Notes under the pieces: generated by a model
Database searches by the model: none
What the model was told of the DNA's origin: nothing
The model's input: the letters and a program-made list of their open reading frames with translations, nothing else
Shown: positions 25,502 to 34,540 of the stretch, one piece after another
Numbering within the stretch: position 1 is the stretch's first letter
Layout of the letters: each line of letters begins with the position of its first letter
Source: Burkholderia sp. 4M9327F10
GTDB taxonomy: Bacteria > Pseudomonadota > Gammaproteobacteria > Burkholderiales > Burkholderiaceae
Length of the DNA stretch: 64,000 nucleotides
NCBI RefSeq assembly: GCF_005503145.1
Contig: NZ_SCNV01000048.1
Span: 1 to 64,000 of the forward strand
Direction: 5' to 3'
Position numbers and translations under genes: made by a program

Positions 25502-27090
25502 TGCGTTTCCCCGCCGTGCTGCCCGAGCAGTTCGCAGGCCGCAATGCGCGCGGTCAGCGCGCGCAGGTCCGCTTCGAGCGCACGGTCTTCGTCGACGAAC
25601 GGCGAGTCCGCGCTCACGCTTTGCATAAACGCCTGCAGGGGTGGCGGGAGGAACGTGGCGTCGTTGATGCGCATGCGCAGTCGCGCGGCTTGTACGGTGG
25701 CGAGGGTATGCGCAGCGGCAACCTGCTCCGTGAGCTCCAGCACGCGAAGGCAATCGCGTGCGGCGATCGTGCCCATGCTGACCTTGTCCTGATTGTGCGC
25801 TTCGGTGGAGCGCGAGAAGACGCTCGCAGGCATGGTTTGCTTGAGTGCCTCTGCCGTCCAGGCAGACGACGAAATTTGCACGGCCTTGAAGCCGTGATTG
25901 ATCGGCGCACGCACCGAGGTGGCCCCGGAGAGATTGCGCGGCAGTCCGTTGTTGAACTTGTCGTCGACGAGGAGCGCCAGTTGGCGATCCATCAGATCGG
26001 CGAGATTGGCCACGGCGGTCTTCAACGCGTCCATCGCGAAGGCAATGTGGCCGCCATAGAAGTTGCCGCCGTGCAGCACGCGTTCGCCGTCCGGGTCGAT
26101 CAGCGGATTGTCGTTGGCGCTGTTCAGCTCGTTCTCGATATCGCGCCGCATCCAGTCAAGCGCGTCGCACGCCACGCCGATCACGTGCGGTGCGCAACGG
26201 ATCGAATAGCGGTCCTGCAGACGGTGGCCAGGGGTGTCGGCGCGTCCGGCGAGGTCAGCGCGAATCCACGCGGCGGCTTCGGCCTGGCCGGCGTGCGGCT
26301 TGGCTTCGAACAGCAACGGGTCGAAATGCGCGGCCCGGCCGTCGAGCGCGATGGTCGACAGGGCGGTAAGCCGTGCGGCCACGCGTGCGAGATGAGCGGC
26401 CCGCGCAAAGGCGAGACATGCGAGACCTGTCATCACCGCAGTGCCGTTCATCAGCGCCAGACCCTCTTTGGGCGCGAGCGTCAGCGGCGCATGCCCGAGC
26501 TCGGCCCAGACTTCCCGCGCCTCGCGCAACTCGCCGCGAAACAGCACGTCGCGCTCGCCCACCAGCGCCGCCGCGACATACGACAGCGGGGTGAGGTCGC
26601 CGCTCGCGCCCACCGATCCCTCGGCGGGAATCAGCGGCAGCACCTGATGGTTGATCAGATCCGCGACACGTTCGAGCAGCACGGGCCGCACGCCGGAATA
26701 GCCGTAGGCGAGCGAATTGAGCCGCGCGGCGATCACGGCCAGCGTCTCTGCGTTGTCGAGATGCCGGCCCATGCCGCAACCGTGATAGCGGGTGAGCTGA
26801 AGCGGCAGTGCTTCGACCAGTTCCATCGGCACGTCGACCACGCAGGCGTCGCCATAGCCGGTATTGACGCCGTAGACGGTGGCGCCCGCGGCGAGATGGC
26901 GGCGCAGAAAATCGGCGCCGCGGGCGATACGTGCTCGCCACGCCGGATCGGTGCTGAGAGCGACGGGTGTGCGTTGCCGTGCAATCGCCACCACCTCTTC
27001 GATCGTGAGCCGCCGGCCGCCTATTGTGATGGCATGGGTGCCGGCGCGCGCCGGCTGGCGCACGTCCTCAGTCAGATCACTTTCGGCCAT
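25498..27090 (-). CDS. aromatic amino acid ammonia-lyase (HAL/PAL/TAL family)
   Basis: A 530-residue MIO enzyme. Ala162-Ser163-Gly164 (in GSVGASGDLTPLS) cyclises to the MIO cofactor; the catalytic Tyr is in TVYGVNTGYG (Tyr73). The selectivity pair reads Tyr102-His103 (LTRYHGCG), unlike Ser-His of histidine lyases or Phe-Leu of phenylalanine lyases. In APE loci this enzyme is expected to make a cinnamic or coumaric acid starter; which amino acid it takes is inferred, not proven. It overlaps apeJ by 14 bp. Confidence 0.88.
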   Translation of the reverse strand: MAESDLTEDVRQPARAGTHAITIGGRRLTIEEVVAIARQRTPVALSTDPAWRARIARGADFLRRHLAAGATVYGVNTGYGDACVVDVPMELVEALPLQLTRYHGCGMGRHLDNAETLAVIAARLNSLAYGYSGVRPVLLERVADLINHQVLPLIPAEGSVGASGDLTPLSYVAAALVGERDVLFRGELREAREVWAELGHAPLTLAPKEGLALMNGTAVMTGLACLAFARAAHLARVAARLTALSTIALDGRAAHFDPLLFEAKPHAGQAEAAAWIRADLAGRADTPGHRLQDRYSIRCAPHVIGVACDALDWMRRDIENELNSANDNPLIDPDGERVLHGGNFYGGHIAFAMDALKTAVANLADLMDRQLALLVDDKFNNGLPRNLSGATSVRAPINHGFKAVQISSSAWTAEALKQTMPASVFSRSTEAHNQDKVSMGTIAARDCLRVLELTEQVAAAHTLATVQAARLRMRINDATFLPPPLQAFMQSVSADSPFVDEDRALEADLRALTARIAACELLGQHGGETQ

Positions 27091-28792
27091 CTACGCCTCC
27101 GCTGGGGCGCGCCCAGAAATCGAAAAAGTTGAACCATTGATAAGGCGCCTTGCGGCAATAGTGCTCAAGACGCGTTGCATACCGTTGCGCCCACGTCGAG
27201 ATATGCCGCTCGCGTTCGCGGCGCGGCAATTCGATACGCTCGGCGAACGGCTCGAAATACAGCCGGTAGCTACCCTGCTCTTTCAGACAGAAGAACAGGT
27301 AGACGGGACACGCGAGGGCATGCGCAAGCACGTAGGGACCCTGAGCGAACGGCGCCTGCGCGCCCAGAAACTGCGCGCTGGTTGTTCTGCCCGATTCGTG
27401 CGCCGGCGTGCGGTCGCCCACGATCACCAGCAGCTCGCCGCGGGCGATGCGCTCCTGCATCATCATCGCGGTCTCTGGACCGAAGTCGTTGACTTCGAGC
27501 AGGTGTTGCGAGAAATCGCGGTTCGCCGACGCCAGTACGCTGTTGAAGCGGCGCGCATGCTCGGTGTAGACGACGGCGGTCACCTTCGCTTGCGCGCCCC
27601 TCACCGCAAGTGCCCGCGCCATTTCCAGGTTGCCCAGATGCGAGCCGATCACGAGTGCGCCGCGGCCGCTCGCGAGCAGGGCGTCAAGTGTGCCGGTATC
27701 GTGGAAGCAGACCTCGGCCGGTTCGACGTGACCCGACCAGGCCGTCAGCTTGTCGAAACCCGACTGCGCGAACGCGAGCATGTGCCGGTAGGCGGAGAGC
27801 CAGCCCGGACGCGGCGTGTCCCGCTGCGCCGAAGCTTGCCCGAGCTGCTCGAAGTAACGCCGCGAGGCATCGCGCGCAGGACGTCCCGTGAGCAGGAAAT
27901 ACGCGACGATCGGATGCAGCCACCACGAGGTGAGGCGCGGGCCGATTGTCTTGCAACCGAGTGCGAGCAGCGTCATGCCCAGGCGGCTGCCGCGCTCCGC
28001 CATACGCCACCAGGGCGCCCCGCCTTCGTTGGCGGAGCGGGCTGTGCGCCGTGGCGTCAGCTTGTGCAGCAGGAGCAACGGCAGCCGCAACAGCATCCCG
28101 GCGACGAGCCGCGTATGGGTGCGGCTGATGCGCACGTTGTCCCAAAGCACGTCGAAATGGGACACGCCATCGGCCGCGTAGGTGACGGGGGTGGGAATCG
28201 CGATGAACTCCACGCGACGCCAGTGCAGGCGCACGAGGATTTCGATGTCGAAGTCCATGCGCGTGCCCAGCTTTACCGTGTCGATCAGCGCGCAGGCGAT
28301 CTCGAGCGGATAAAGACGGAAGCCGCACATCGAGTCTCGAATCGCGAACGAGAGCGTTTCGATCCAGACCCAGACGTGGGTCAGATAGCGCCCATAGAGT
28401 CTCGACTTCGGCACGCTTGCGTCGTAGACCGGGCTGCCGAGAATGACCGCGCGCGGATTGGCATGCGACGCGTCGAGAAAACGCGGCACGTCGGTGGCGT
28501 CGTGCTGGCCGTCGGCGTCGATCTGCAGGGCGTGCGTGTAGCCGGCCGCGCGTGCGGCGCGCAGACCGGCCATGACGGCGGCGCCCTTGCCGCCGTTGAC
28601 CGGCAGGCGCAATAGCGTGAGCTGGTGCGCGTGTTGCTGCGCCAGCGCGGCGAGCACCTGCTGGGTTGCCTCGTCGCTGCCGTCGTCGACCACAAAAAGC
28701 GGCAGGCCGTGCACGGCCAGATTCGCCACGGTCGCCGTAATGGCGTCCTTGTGGTTGTAGATGGGGATGACGATGCAGGCGGCTTGACTCAT
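27077..28792 (-). CDS. apeJ: glycosyltransferase family 2 - acyltransferase fusion ApeJ
   Basis: A 571-residue fusion. Residues about 1-240 are a GT2 glycosyltransferase: VVDDGSD (36-39 region) and DADGQHD (metal-binding Asp92-Asp94). Residues about 290-565 are an LpxL-type acyltransferase: SHLGNLEMARAL and VGDRTPAHESGR. It likely adds a sugar and a fatty acyl chain, anchoring the polyene as a membrane lipid. The start at 28792 gives an ATGA overlap with apeH; the much longer open frame upstream lies antisense-like over apeH and is rejected. Confidence 0.88.
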   Translation of the reverse strand: MSQAACIVIPIYNHKDAITATVANLAVHGLPLFVVDDGSDEATQQVLAALAQQHAHQLTLLRLPVNGGKGAAVMAGLRAARAAGYTHALQIDADGQHDATDVPRFLDASHANPRAVILGSPVYDASVPKSRLYGRYLTHVWVWIETLSFAIRDSMCGFRLYPLEIACALIDTVKLGTRMDFDIEILVRLHWRRVEFIAIPTPVTYAADGVSHFDVLWDNVRISRTHTRLVAGMLLRLPLLLLHKLTPRRTARSANEGGAPWWRMAERGSRLGMTLLALGCKTIGPRLTSWWLHPIVAYFLLTGRPARDASRRYFEQLGQASAQRDTPRPGWLSAYRHMLAFAQSGFDKLTAWSGHVEPAEVCFHDTGTLDALLASGRGALVIGSHLGNLEMARALAVRGAQAKVTAVVYTEHARRFNSVLASANRDFSQHLLEVNDFGPETAMMMQERIARGELLVIVGDRTPAHESGRTTSAQFLGAQAPFAQGPYVLAHALACPVYLFFCLKEQGSYRLYFEPFAERIELPRRERERHISTWAQRYATRLEHYCRKAPYQWFNFFDFWARPSGGVDGRK

Positions 28793-30480
28793 GCCGCCTC
28801 CCGGTAGACGAGCACACCCGAGGCGCAGTCGCGCTCGCCGAGCCGGTAGGTGAACGGGATGCGCTGGCGTGACGCGTCGTGTGAGAAGGTCAGCTTGAGC
28901 AGTGCGCCCGGCGGCACAGGCGCCATGAACTTGAGCCGGTCGATCGACTCCAGCGTGCCCGCCGCGCCGACGTGAGCTGCGGCGAGCCGTATGGCCCAGT
29001 CGACCTGCACGACCCCCGGCAGGATGGGCAGACCGGGGAAATGGCCGGCAAAGTGGACGAGGGTGCGCGGCACGTGCAGCTCGTAGTAGAACTCGCTTCC
29101 CTGTTGCGCCTCGGCCAGCAATTCGAAACCGTCTGCCCGGACCTCGAAGCTTGCGGCCAGCGCAGCGGCCGGCAGCTTGCCGCGCGCATCGAACGGCAAG
29201 GCGAGGCGAAAGCGCCAGTGACGTGGCAGCACCACGAGGTCGAAATAGGCGGCGAGGTGGCGGCGCAGGATCTTCACGAGCGCGACACGGCCGTTGGCGC
29301 GCAACGCTTCGTTGCCGGCTTCGCTTAGCACCACGACTGCACCGGCCCGCTCGCGCGAGGCGCCCGCGAGTCGCGTCACCGCAACCTGGGCGACAAACGG
29401 ATGCTGGGCGAGGCGGGTCTCGAGTTCCGCGAGCGACAGACGCTTGCCGTCGAGTTTGATCACCCGGTCGAGGCGGCCCAGCAGACGGAAGCGGCCGTCG
29501 CTGTCGAAGGCGGCTTCGTCGTCGGTGCGGTGCCAGTCGTCGTGGCCGAGATGCGGCGAGCGCACGCATAGCGCGCCGTCTTCGGCGCGCTGCACGAGGA
29601 TGCCCGGCATGGCCCGCCATGCGTCCGACTCGTTCTGCCGGCGCCATGCGATGCCGCCGGTTTCGGTACTGCCGTACACCTCGATGGGCGCTGCGCCGAA
29701 ACGCGCGGCGTATTGGCTGGCGGTTTCAGCCGCGAGCGGCCCGCCGGATGAGAAAAACGCGAGCGGCGCCGGCGAGAGCGTGGCGAAGCTGGGCAGCTCG
29801 GGCCAGCGCGACAGTTGCGCTGGCGTCGACACGACCACCGTCGCGCCGCACCGGTCGATGCTTGCCTGGATGGCCTGTGGGTCGGCGCTGACGTTACGCT
29901 CGAAAGCGCGTCCGGCCGCCAGTGGCCAGAACACGCGAAACAGGATTCCGTAGATATGGTGATGCGGCACGCTCGCGAGAATCGTTGCCTGGCCGAGCGC
30001 TTCTCCCCATTGCCTTTCGAGCGTGTGGACTTCAGCGTTGAACTGGGCGAGCGTCTTCTGCACCGGCTTGGGCGCGCCGCTGCTGCCGGACGTGAAGAGT
30101 GTCAGGCGCGCATCTGGATCGATGGCCCAGTTGCCGTGCGCAGCGTCTTGCGGTGCGGTATTGCGCTCGAGCGCAGCCAGATCCGCAGCGGTGAGCAGGC
30201 AGTCGTAGGCGCTCGACAGATCGGCAAGATAACCCGGCGTGGCATTCGCCGGAATCACCGGCTCCTTGCCAGACGCGAGCAGCGCGAACAGGGTGCAGGC
30301 GAAATCGAACGAATCGTCGAGGCACAACGCGTAGCGCTTCAAGGGCTGAGCCTGTAGTGCCGCGGCGAGGCGCAACGTGCGGGCGCGGAACCCGGCGAAG
30401 TCGAGCACGGCGCCGGCGTCGCGGCACACCGGCGTGTGGCCGGCGCGCGCCGCGGCCAGCAGGTCGTGTAACGCGATCAT
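28789..30480 (-). CDS. apeH: AMP-forming acyl synthetase fused to dehydratase (ApeH-ApeI)
   Basis: A 563-residue fusion. Residues about 1-440 are an ANL adenylating enzyme: TSGSSGAPKPV (A3), EVYGSTETGG (A5), RLDRVIKLDGKRL (A8) and FDARGKLP (A10 lysine). Residues about 456-563 are a hotdog dehydratase with AGHFPGLPILPGVVQVDW. The synthetase should load the aryl acid onto an ACP; the hotdog part matches ApeI, usually a separate protein. The start at 30480 gives an ATGA overlap with the membrane-protein gene. Confidence 0.88.
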   Translation of the reverse strand: MIALHDLLAAARAGHTPVCRDAGAVLDFAGFRARTLRLAAALQAQPLKRYALCLDDSFDFACTLFALLASGKEPVIPANATPGYLADLSSAYDCLLTAADLAALERNTAPQDAAHGNWAIDPDARLTLFTSGSSGAPKPVQKTLAQFNAEVHTLERQWGEALGQATILASVPHHHIYGILFRVFWPLAAGRAFERNVSADPQAIQASIDRCGATVVVSTPAQLSRWPELPSFATLSPAPLAFFSSGGPLAAETASQYAARFGAAPIEVYGSTETGGIAWRRQNESDAWRAMPGILVQRAEDGALCVRSPHLGHDDWHRTDDEAAFDSDGRFRLLGRLDRVIKLDGKRLSLAELETRLAQHPFVAQVAVTRLAGASRERAGAVVVLSEAGNEALRANGRVALVKILRRHLAAYFDLVVLPRHWRFRLALPFDARGKLPAAALAASFEVRADGFELLAEAQQGSEFYYELHVPRTLVHFAGHFPGLPILPGVVQVDWAIRLAAAHVGAAGTLESIDRLKFMAPVPPGALLKLTFSHDASRQRIPFTYRLGERDCASGVLVYREAA

Positions 30481-31205
30481 GAAGCCTCCGAACGGGCGGC
30501 TCTCGGCAGCATGATCAGATGGCGCCATGCAATCTCGCCTGCCAGCAGAACGCCGATCAGCGCATAGGCGAGCGCGCCGTTGTAGAGCGACCATGCGTCG
30601 CGGCGCCAGCACAGGGCGGTATAAACAGAGAACACGCTATTCAGCATGAAGAAGGCGCACCAGATCTGAGTGACACGGCGCGTGTAGCGCACCACTTGAG
30701 GACTCGGGTCGGGATTGCGGAGTCTGGCGAATTTCTCGACCATTGACGGGCCGCGCACGAGCGTAGCGCCGAACACCACCAGCAGTCCGAGATTGACGAG
30801 CGACGGGTAGAGCCGCAGCAGCAGTTCGCTGTTGGTCAACACAATCGCCACCGACGCGCAATTGAGCACCCCGGCGACGCACCAGTCGACCGACGTCAAA
30901 CGGCGCAACGACTCGGCGACCGCGCCGGTGCCGGTCCAGCGCTGCAACCAGAGCAGAACGAACAGCATGCAGCCGATATAGCGCGGGGTGTCCCAGTGCC
31001 ATGCGCACAAGATCACCAGGGGATAGGCAAGCTTCGTGGCGATACCCAGCAGACCACGCAATTTGCCACCGAGCTTGCTGCCGGCTTTGCCGCGCAGGCC
31101 GCTGCCAGTCGTTGCAGCCGCTGGCGCGGCATGGTCATCGCGAGGCGGGATGCCTTGCGCTGCCGTTCCGGGCGTCTCCTGTTCGCACGAGGGCACGGAC
31201 AGCAT
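30477..31205 (-). CDS. apeG: integral membrane protein ApeG (COG4648 type)
   Basis: A 242-residue protein with a disordered first 50 residues, then about five to six hydrophobic segments (AYPLVILCAWHW; YIGCMLFVLLWLQRW; LGLLVVFGATLVRG; CAFFMLNSVFSVYTALCW; YALIGVLLAGEIAWRHLI). It is a regular member of APE loci with unknown biochemical role, perhaps organising the membrane enzymes. It shares one base with the ACP stop and overlaps apeH by ATGA. Confidence 0.8.
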   Translation of the reverse strand: MLSVPSCEQETPGTAAQGIPPRDDHAAPAAATTGSGLRGKAGSKLGGKLRGLLGIATKLAYPLVILCAWHWDTPRYIGCMLFVLLWLQRWTGTGAVAESLRRLTSVDWCVAGVLNCASVAIVLTNSELLLRLYPSLVNLGLLVVFGATLVRGPSMVEKFARLRNPDPSPQVVRYTRRVTQIWCAFFMLNSVFSVYTALCWRRDAWSLYNGALAYALIGVLLAGEIAWRHLIMLPRAARSEAS

Positions 31206-31456
31206 CAGTCCTGAGCCGCAAGCAGCGACTCGATTGCGCTGATCACGTCGCCGACCGTGCGCACCTGCTTGAACTCTTCCGGTTTGATCCGGCGTCCGGT
31301 CATTTCCTGCAGCTTGATCGCAAGGTCGACGGCGTCGATGCTGTCCAGATCGAGTTCTTCGAACAGATGTGCTTGCGGCGTCACGCGTGCCGGCTCAATG
31401 GCAAAGTTCTCTTTGAAGATTGCGCGGATGCGCTCCAGAATTTCTGCCTCGGTCAC
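31205..31456 (-). CDS. apeF: acyl carrier protein ApeF
   Basis: An 83-residue ACP with the phosphopantetheine serine at Ser39 in LDLDSIDAVDL. It is one of two ACPs in the operon; in APE systems one holds the aryl starter and the other the growing polyene. The GEN gap to the next ACP is 3 bp, so both are made together. Which ACP has which role cannot be read from sequence. Confidence 0.92.
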   Translation of the reverse strand: MTEAEILERIRAIFKENFAIEPARVTPQAHLFEELDLDSIDAVDLAIKLQEMTGRRIKPEEFKQVRTVGDVISAIESLLAAQD

Positions 31457-31459
31457 GAT

Positions 31460-31759
31460 TCACTCCCCTGTGCTTGCGGTTTCGCTGACCGCGGTTGCTG
31501 CTTCCCGCTGACTGGCAATCAGCGCTGCGAGGCTGCTGACGCAGCGGAAATGGTCGCGCATGCGTGTGTCATCCGCGGCGATGGTCAGTTGATACTGTTT
31601 GCGCAGCACGATGCCGATCTCCAGCGCGTCGATCGAATCCAGTCCGACGCCGTCGGTCTCGAAGAGCGGCGCATCGTCGTCGATATCGGCGGGAGTCAGG
31701 TGTTCCAGATCGAATGCTTCGATCAGGAGCTGCTTAATCTCAAGTTTTAAAGAATCCAT
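31460..31759 (-). CDS. apeE: acyl carrier protein ApeE
   Basis: A 99-residue ACP, phosphopantetheine site Ser42 in GLDSIDALEIG. The C-terminal tail beyond the ACP fold (SQREAATAVSETAS) is Ala/Ser-rich and probably flexible. It overlaps the acyltransferase gene by 20 bp, which points to coupled translation. Confidence 0.92.
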   Translation of the reverse strand: MDSLKLEIKQLLIEAFDLEHLTPADIDDDAPLFETDGVGLDSIDALEIGIVLRKQYQLTIAADDTRMRDHFRCVSSLAALIASQREAATAVSETASTGE

Positions 31760-32528
31760 ATTCGAACAGGTGCTGGGTGATGTGCTTCTCGATAGCGCTC
31801 GTCACGCTGCGTGCCGCGAGGGCCGGTGGGACATCGTCAATGGCGAGCCGTTCGATGCCCACAGGATCGAGCGCGTTGACACTGATGCGGAATGGACGCG
31901 CCGGTACGTGGTACCAGCGCATCTCCTTGGTGAAGGCCGGCGGATCGCAATTCATCAGGACCGGGACAATCGGCGCCCCCGCGTTCAGCGCGATATAGGC
32001 AAAGCCGCGCGAGAACGCGTGCAGGCGGTTCGGCGCGGGACTGCGCGAGCCCTCGGGGAAAATGATGATGGTGTTGCCCGCCGCGAGCTGGCGCGAACAG
32101 TCTTCGACGAACTGGACCGGGTCCGCGTTGCTCACATAGCCCGCGGCCCGCACGATACCCCAGAAGCAGGGGTTGCCCCAGTGTGCGTTTTTCACGACGC
32201 AGCAGGCCGACGGCACCATGGCGAGCAGCACCATGACGTCAAGATAGGTGGGATGATTGGCCACGACAATGGCCGGCCCGCTTGCGCGCAGGCGGGCCAC
32301 GCCTGCAACGTCGAGTTCCATCACGCCGGTCCACTGCAGCGCTGCAACCAGCGCGCGAAAGAACCAGTGAATCACAGCGGTGATCGCGCGTTGGCGTGAG
32401 GCGGCATGCGGCCAAAGGCTCGCGAGCGGATAGGCGAGGATCGAGAAGAGCAGTCCGCAGATGCCGAACACGACGAAGCTCATGCCCGTGGCGAACAGCC
32501 GCCAGCCGTAGTCAAGCCGCGCGGTCAT
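31740..32528 (-). CDS. apeD: lysophospholipid-type acyltransferase ApeD
   Basis: A 262-residue PlsC-like enzyme. A hydrophobic N-terminus (about 10-45) is followed by the acyltransferase motif NHPTYLDV (HX4D variant, about residue 91) and FPEGSRS (about 155), both PlsC landmarks. It may transfer the polyene or a fatty acid to the glycosylated lipid anchor. The start at 32528 is chosen because the N-terminal helix then begins directly; it overlaps apeC by 17 bp. Longer upstream sequence is antisense-like. Confidence 0.85.
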   Translation of the reverse strand: MTARLDYGWRLFATGMSFVVFGICGLLFSILAYPLASLWPHAASRQRAITAVIHWFFRALVAALQWTGVMELDVAGVARLRASGPAIVVANHPTYLDVMVLLAMVPSACCVVKNAHWGNPCFWGIVRAAGYVSNADPVQFVEDCSRQLAAGNTIIIFPEGSRSPAPNRLHAFSRGFAYIALNAGAPIVPVLMNCDPPAFTKEMRWYHVPARPFRISVNALDPVGIERLAIDDVPPALAARSVTSAIEKHITQHLFEYGFFKT

Positions 32529-33222
32529 GCCATCTCCATTGCCAGTTGGCGCCGGCGCTTTGCCACGTTGCGGCCCGGCGCGAGTCGAGGCAGTGCGCGA
32601 TTGCCTCGCTTTGCGTGGCGAAGCGCGCGCTCGCGGTGGCCCCGCCGGCTTTATCGGCTTCATCGGGTCCGCAGAGGGTGCATTCCAGTTGCCCCTGGGC
32701 TGCATCTGCGTCGAGCAGGATGGCGAGCGCACCTTCCTGCACTTCATCCTCGACGCTGCCGTACAAGGCATCGGCCGGTTCGTCGGCATAAACCAGCAGA
32801 ACCGGCGGCGAGGGCTGCGTTATGTATTGCGCATAAGCTTCGAGCAATGCGTAGCCGAGTGTTTCGGCACCGGCCGAGATCGCCGTGGCGGGCGAGCGGT
32901 CGCTTCGCGCAATGCCGAAGATTCCGGACATGGCATTGAGTACCGAAAGACTGAAGGCGTTCGGCGAAACCGGTTCGGCTGCCGTGATGGCGCGCAAGAT
33001 GTCGGTGGTGCGCCGCAGTTCCCCGTGCCGCGATGCGAATACCATGCGCACGGCTTCCTTGCCGTCCGCGCAGTCGTACGCGACCTTGAGCGCGACCCGC
33101 GACAGGGAGCTCAGGCGCCGGCGCACCATTGGCTCAATAAAACCTGCGTCGGGCATGGGCGCGGAGGTAGCGGACCAGAATGACCAGTGGGCAACCGGCA
33201 TGGTCCAGTGCAAATCGGGCAT
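32512..33222 (-). CDS. apeC: chain-length factor-like ketosynthase ApeC
   Basis: A 236-residue truncated ketosynthase fold (a full KS is about 400). Where an active KS has a Cys it reads AISAGAETLGY, so it cannot condense and should act as chain-length factor with ApeO. A GTG lies just before the ATG used here; neither has a clear ribosome-binding site. It is the first gene of the APE operon, so the promoter should lie in 33223-33485. Confidence 0.85.
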   Translation of the reverse strand: MPDLHWTMPVAHWSFWSATSAPMPDAGFIEPMVRRRLSSLSRVALKVAYDCADGKEAVRMVFASRHGELRRTTDILRAITAAEPVSPNAFSLSVLNAMSGIFGIARSDRSPATAISAGAETLGYALLEAYAQYITQPSPPVLLVYADEPADALYGSVEDEVQEGALAILLDADAAQGQLECTLCGPDEADKAGGATASARFATQSEAIAHCLDSRRAATWQSAGANWQWRWHDRAA

Positions 33223-33485
33223 CACGGTATTCTTATATTGAGGACTGCAGCAGTTTCAGATCCCCGCCGAAGCGAAATGTCAAAGCTTGTTAAGACTTAT
33301 CTCGCTACGGATCCTGATAATGTGCAGAGGAAGGTCAAGTTGTTTTCGGTTATGTGCGTTAACGGCATGCCGCGCAAATTATATAGGCCCAGGAATGGAA
33401 ATAATCCGAGGAGCCTGTCGGTAGTGACGAAATTTAACGTGCATGGCTAACCAAATCGCTCTCGCAGCAATGTCGTCTTATATTT
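33223..33485 (-). promoter_or_regulatory. upstream region of the APE operon
   Basis: A 263-bp gap before apeC, richer in A/T than the genes on either side (minus strand: a TATATAAT block near 33385 and TATAAG about 33236). A -10-like box can be picked in more than one place, but no -35 at a good distance convinces me. The gap separates apeC from the end of the deacetylase gene, so the APE operon probably has its own promoter here. Confidence 0.4.
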
Positions 33486-34346
33486 TTATTCTTCTGTGAA
33501 AGATTTTCGTAATGTAATGAAGCGCAGCCCCTGGTGTCTGGCGGCTTCAAACACACGCGGCAATGCGCAGAGGAGCACGGGTTGGCCGTTCGCCGTGGTG
33601 GCGGCATTACCATCGTGCACGAGCAAAATGTCACGAGGCGACAGATTGTGAAGCAAACGTTGTCGTACTCGCTCCGGATCCGGTTCACGCGTGTCGAACC
33701 CGCGTTTCGTCCAGGACACCAGCCGCAGATCGTGCTTCTGCAGCACGGGTTCCAGCAGCACATTGCGTAGTCCGGCCGGTGCGCGAAAGAACGTTGGCCG
33801 TTCGCCGGTGAGCTCGATCAAGGTTCGCTGCGCCGTATCCACTTCTTTGGCCAACGCGCCCGGAGTTTTAACTGAAAACGTGTGCCGGTGCGTGTACGAA
33901 TGGTTTTCGATGGTGTGGCCGCGCGCCACGATCTCGCGGGTGAGCGACGGATAACGGCGGGCGCGCTCTCCGATGCAGAAAAAAGTGGCGCGAATCGCGT
34001 ATTGATCGAGCAGATCGAGCACTCGTGGCGTGACCTCGGGGTCCGGGCCGTCGTCGATTGTCAGCGCGATGCAGTTGGCGTTGCCGGCGACCGCCGGTAA
34101 ATGGGTCCAGTTGGGCCCGAGCAGCGACGAGCGCGGCCACAATCCCGCCAGCGTGACCGCAGCATGGTTGATGGCTGTGCCGGTGAGCCACCACGGCCAT
34201 GTGGACGGCGCAATCGCGCAACCGGCCAGCGCGGCCGCATGCCATGCGGTGGTGAGTTTTAGCGCGATGGGGTGGCCCGTGACGGGCCAGCGACGCTCAG
34301 GCGTCACTTCCAGTCCGAGTGGCGCCCGCGTGATGGGCTCGGTCAT
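33486..34346 (-). CDS. NodB-type polysaccharide deacetylase-like protein
   Basis: A 286-residue protein. Two hydrophobic stretches (about 33-48 and 52-70) suggest membrane anchoring. The NodB domain follows: TIDDGPDP with Asp98-Asp99 and HTIENHSYTH with metal ligands His149 and His153, then RAPAGLRN and a late LVHDG. The catalytic set looks intact, so it should deacetylate an N-acetylated sugar or related amide. The start at 34346 is preferred for the family-like N-terminus. It lies between the Rieske gene and the APE operon, 195 bp from the former, so it may be the last gene of either unit. Confidence 0.8.
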   Translation of the reverse strand: MTEPITRAPLGLEVTPERRWPVTGHPIALKLTTAWHAAALAGCAIAPSTWPWWLTGTAINHAAVTLAGLWPRSSLLGPNWTHLPAVAGNANCIALTIDDGPDPEVTPRVLDLLDQYAIRATFFCIGERARRYPSLTREIVARGHTIENHSYTHRHTFSVKTPGALAKEVDTAQRTLIELTGERPTFFRAPAGLRNVLLEPVLQKHDLRLVSWTKRGFDTREPDPERVRQRLLHNLSPRDILLVHDGNAATTANGQPVLLCALPRVFEAARHQGLRFITLRKSFTEE

Positions 34347-34503
34347 CCTGCTTCTTCTACACTTAAATAAACGGCCTGTTGCGTGCAACGGCTTTCAACG
34401 CCGCGCTTCATGCTGATGAAGCGGGAAGATTGCGATTGTGCCGCATTCGCGAAAGACTCGAAGTTTATTGCATCGACGCGGATTGGTGTAGGGTTAAATA
34501 AAG

Positions 34504-34539
34504 GGTGAGAGGATTCGGGATAGTGAGGACTTCCAGGAT
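34504..34539 (+). repeat. dispersed GGTGAG element, two copies
   Basis: GGTGAG at 34504 with GGATTCGGGA, and a second copy (AGTGAG at 34522, GACTTCCAGGA) just before the Rieske stop codon. The pairing and spacing resemble the copies at 1528/1552 and 13920/13951. Confidence 0.55.
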
Positions 34540-34540
34540 C

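Noticed and set aside
27077..29647. Extended 856-codon reading frame upstream of apeJ
   Set aside because: The extra N-terminus is Arg/Pro-rich and overlaps apeH in another frame; the true start at 28792 gives an ATGA overlap and a proper GT2 beginning.
31740..32789. Longer apeD start at 32789
   Set aside because: The added 87 residues run antiparallel to apeC coding in another frame and have no family similarity; the membrane start at 32528 fits.
33187..33450. Plus-strand 87-codon frame in the gap before apeC
   Set aside because: No ribosome-binding site, no family match, and it begins inside apeC; the region is more likely promoter DNA.
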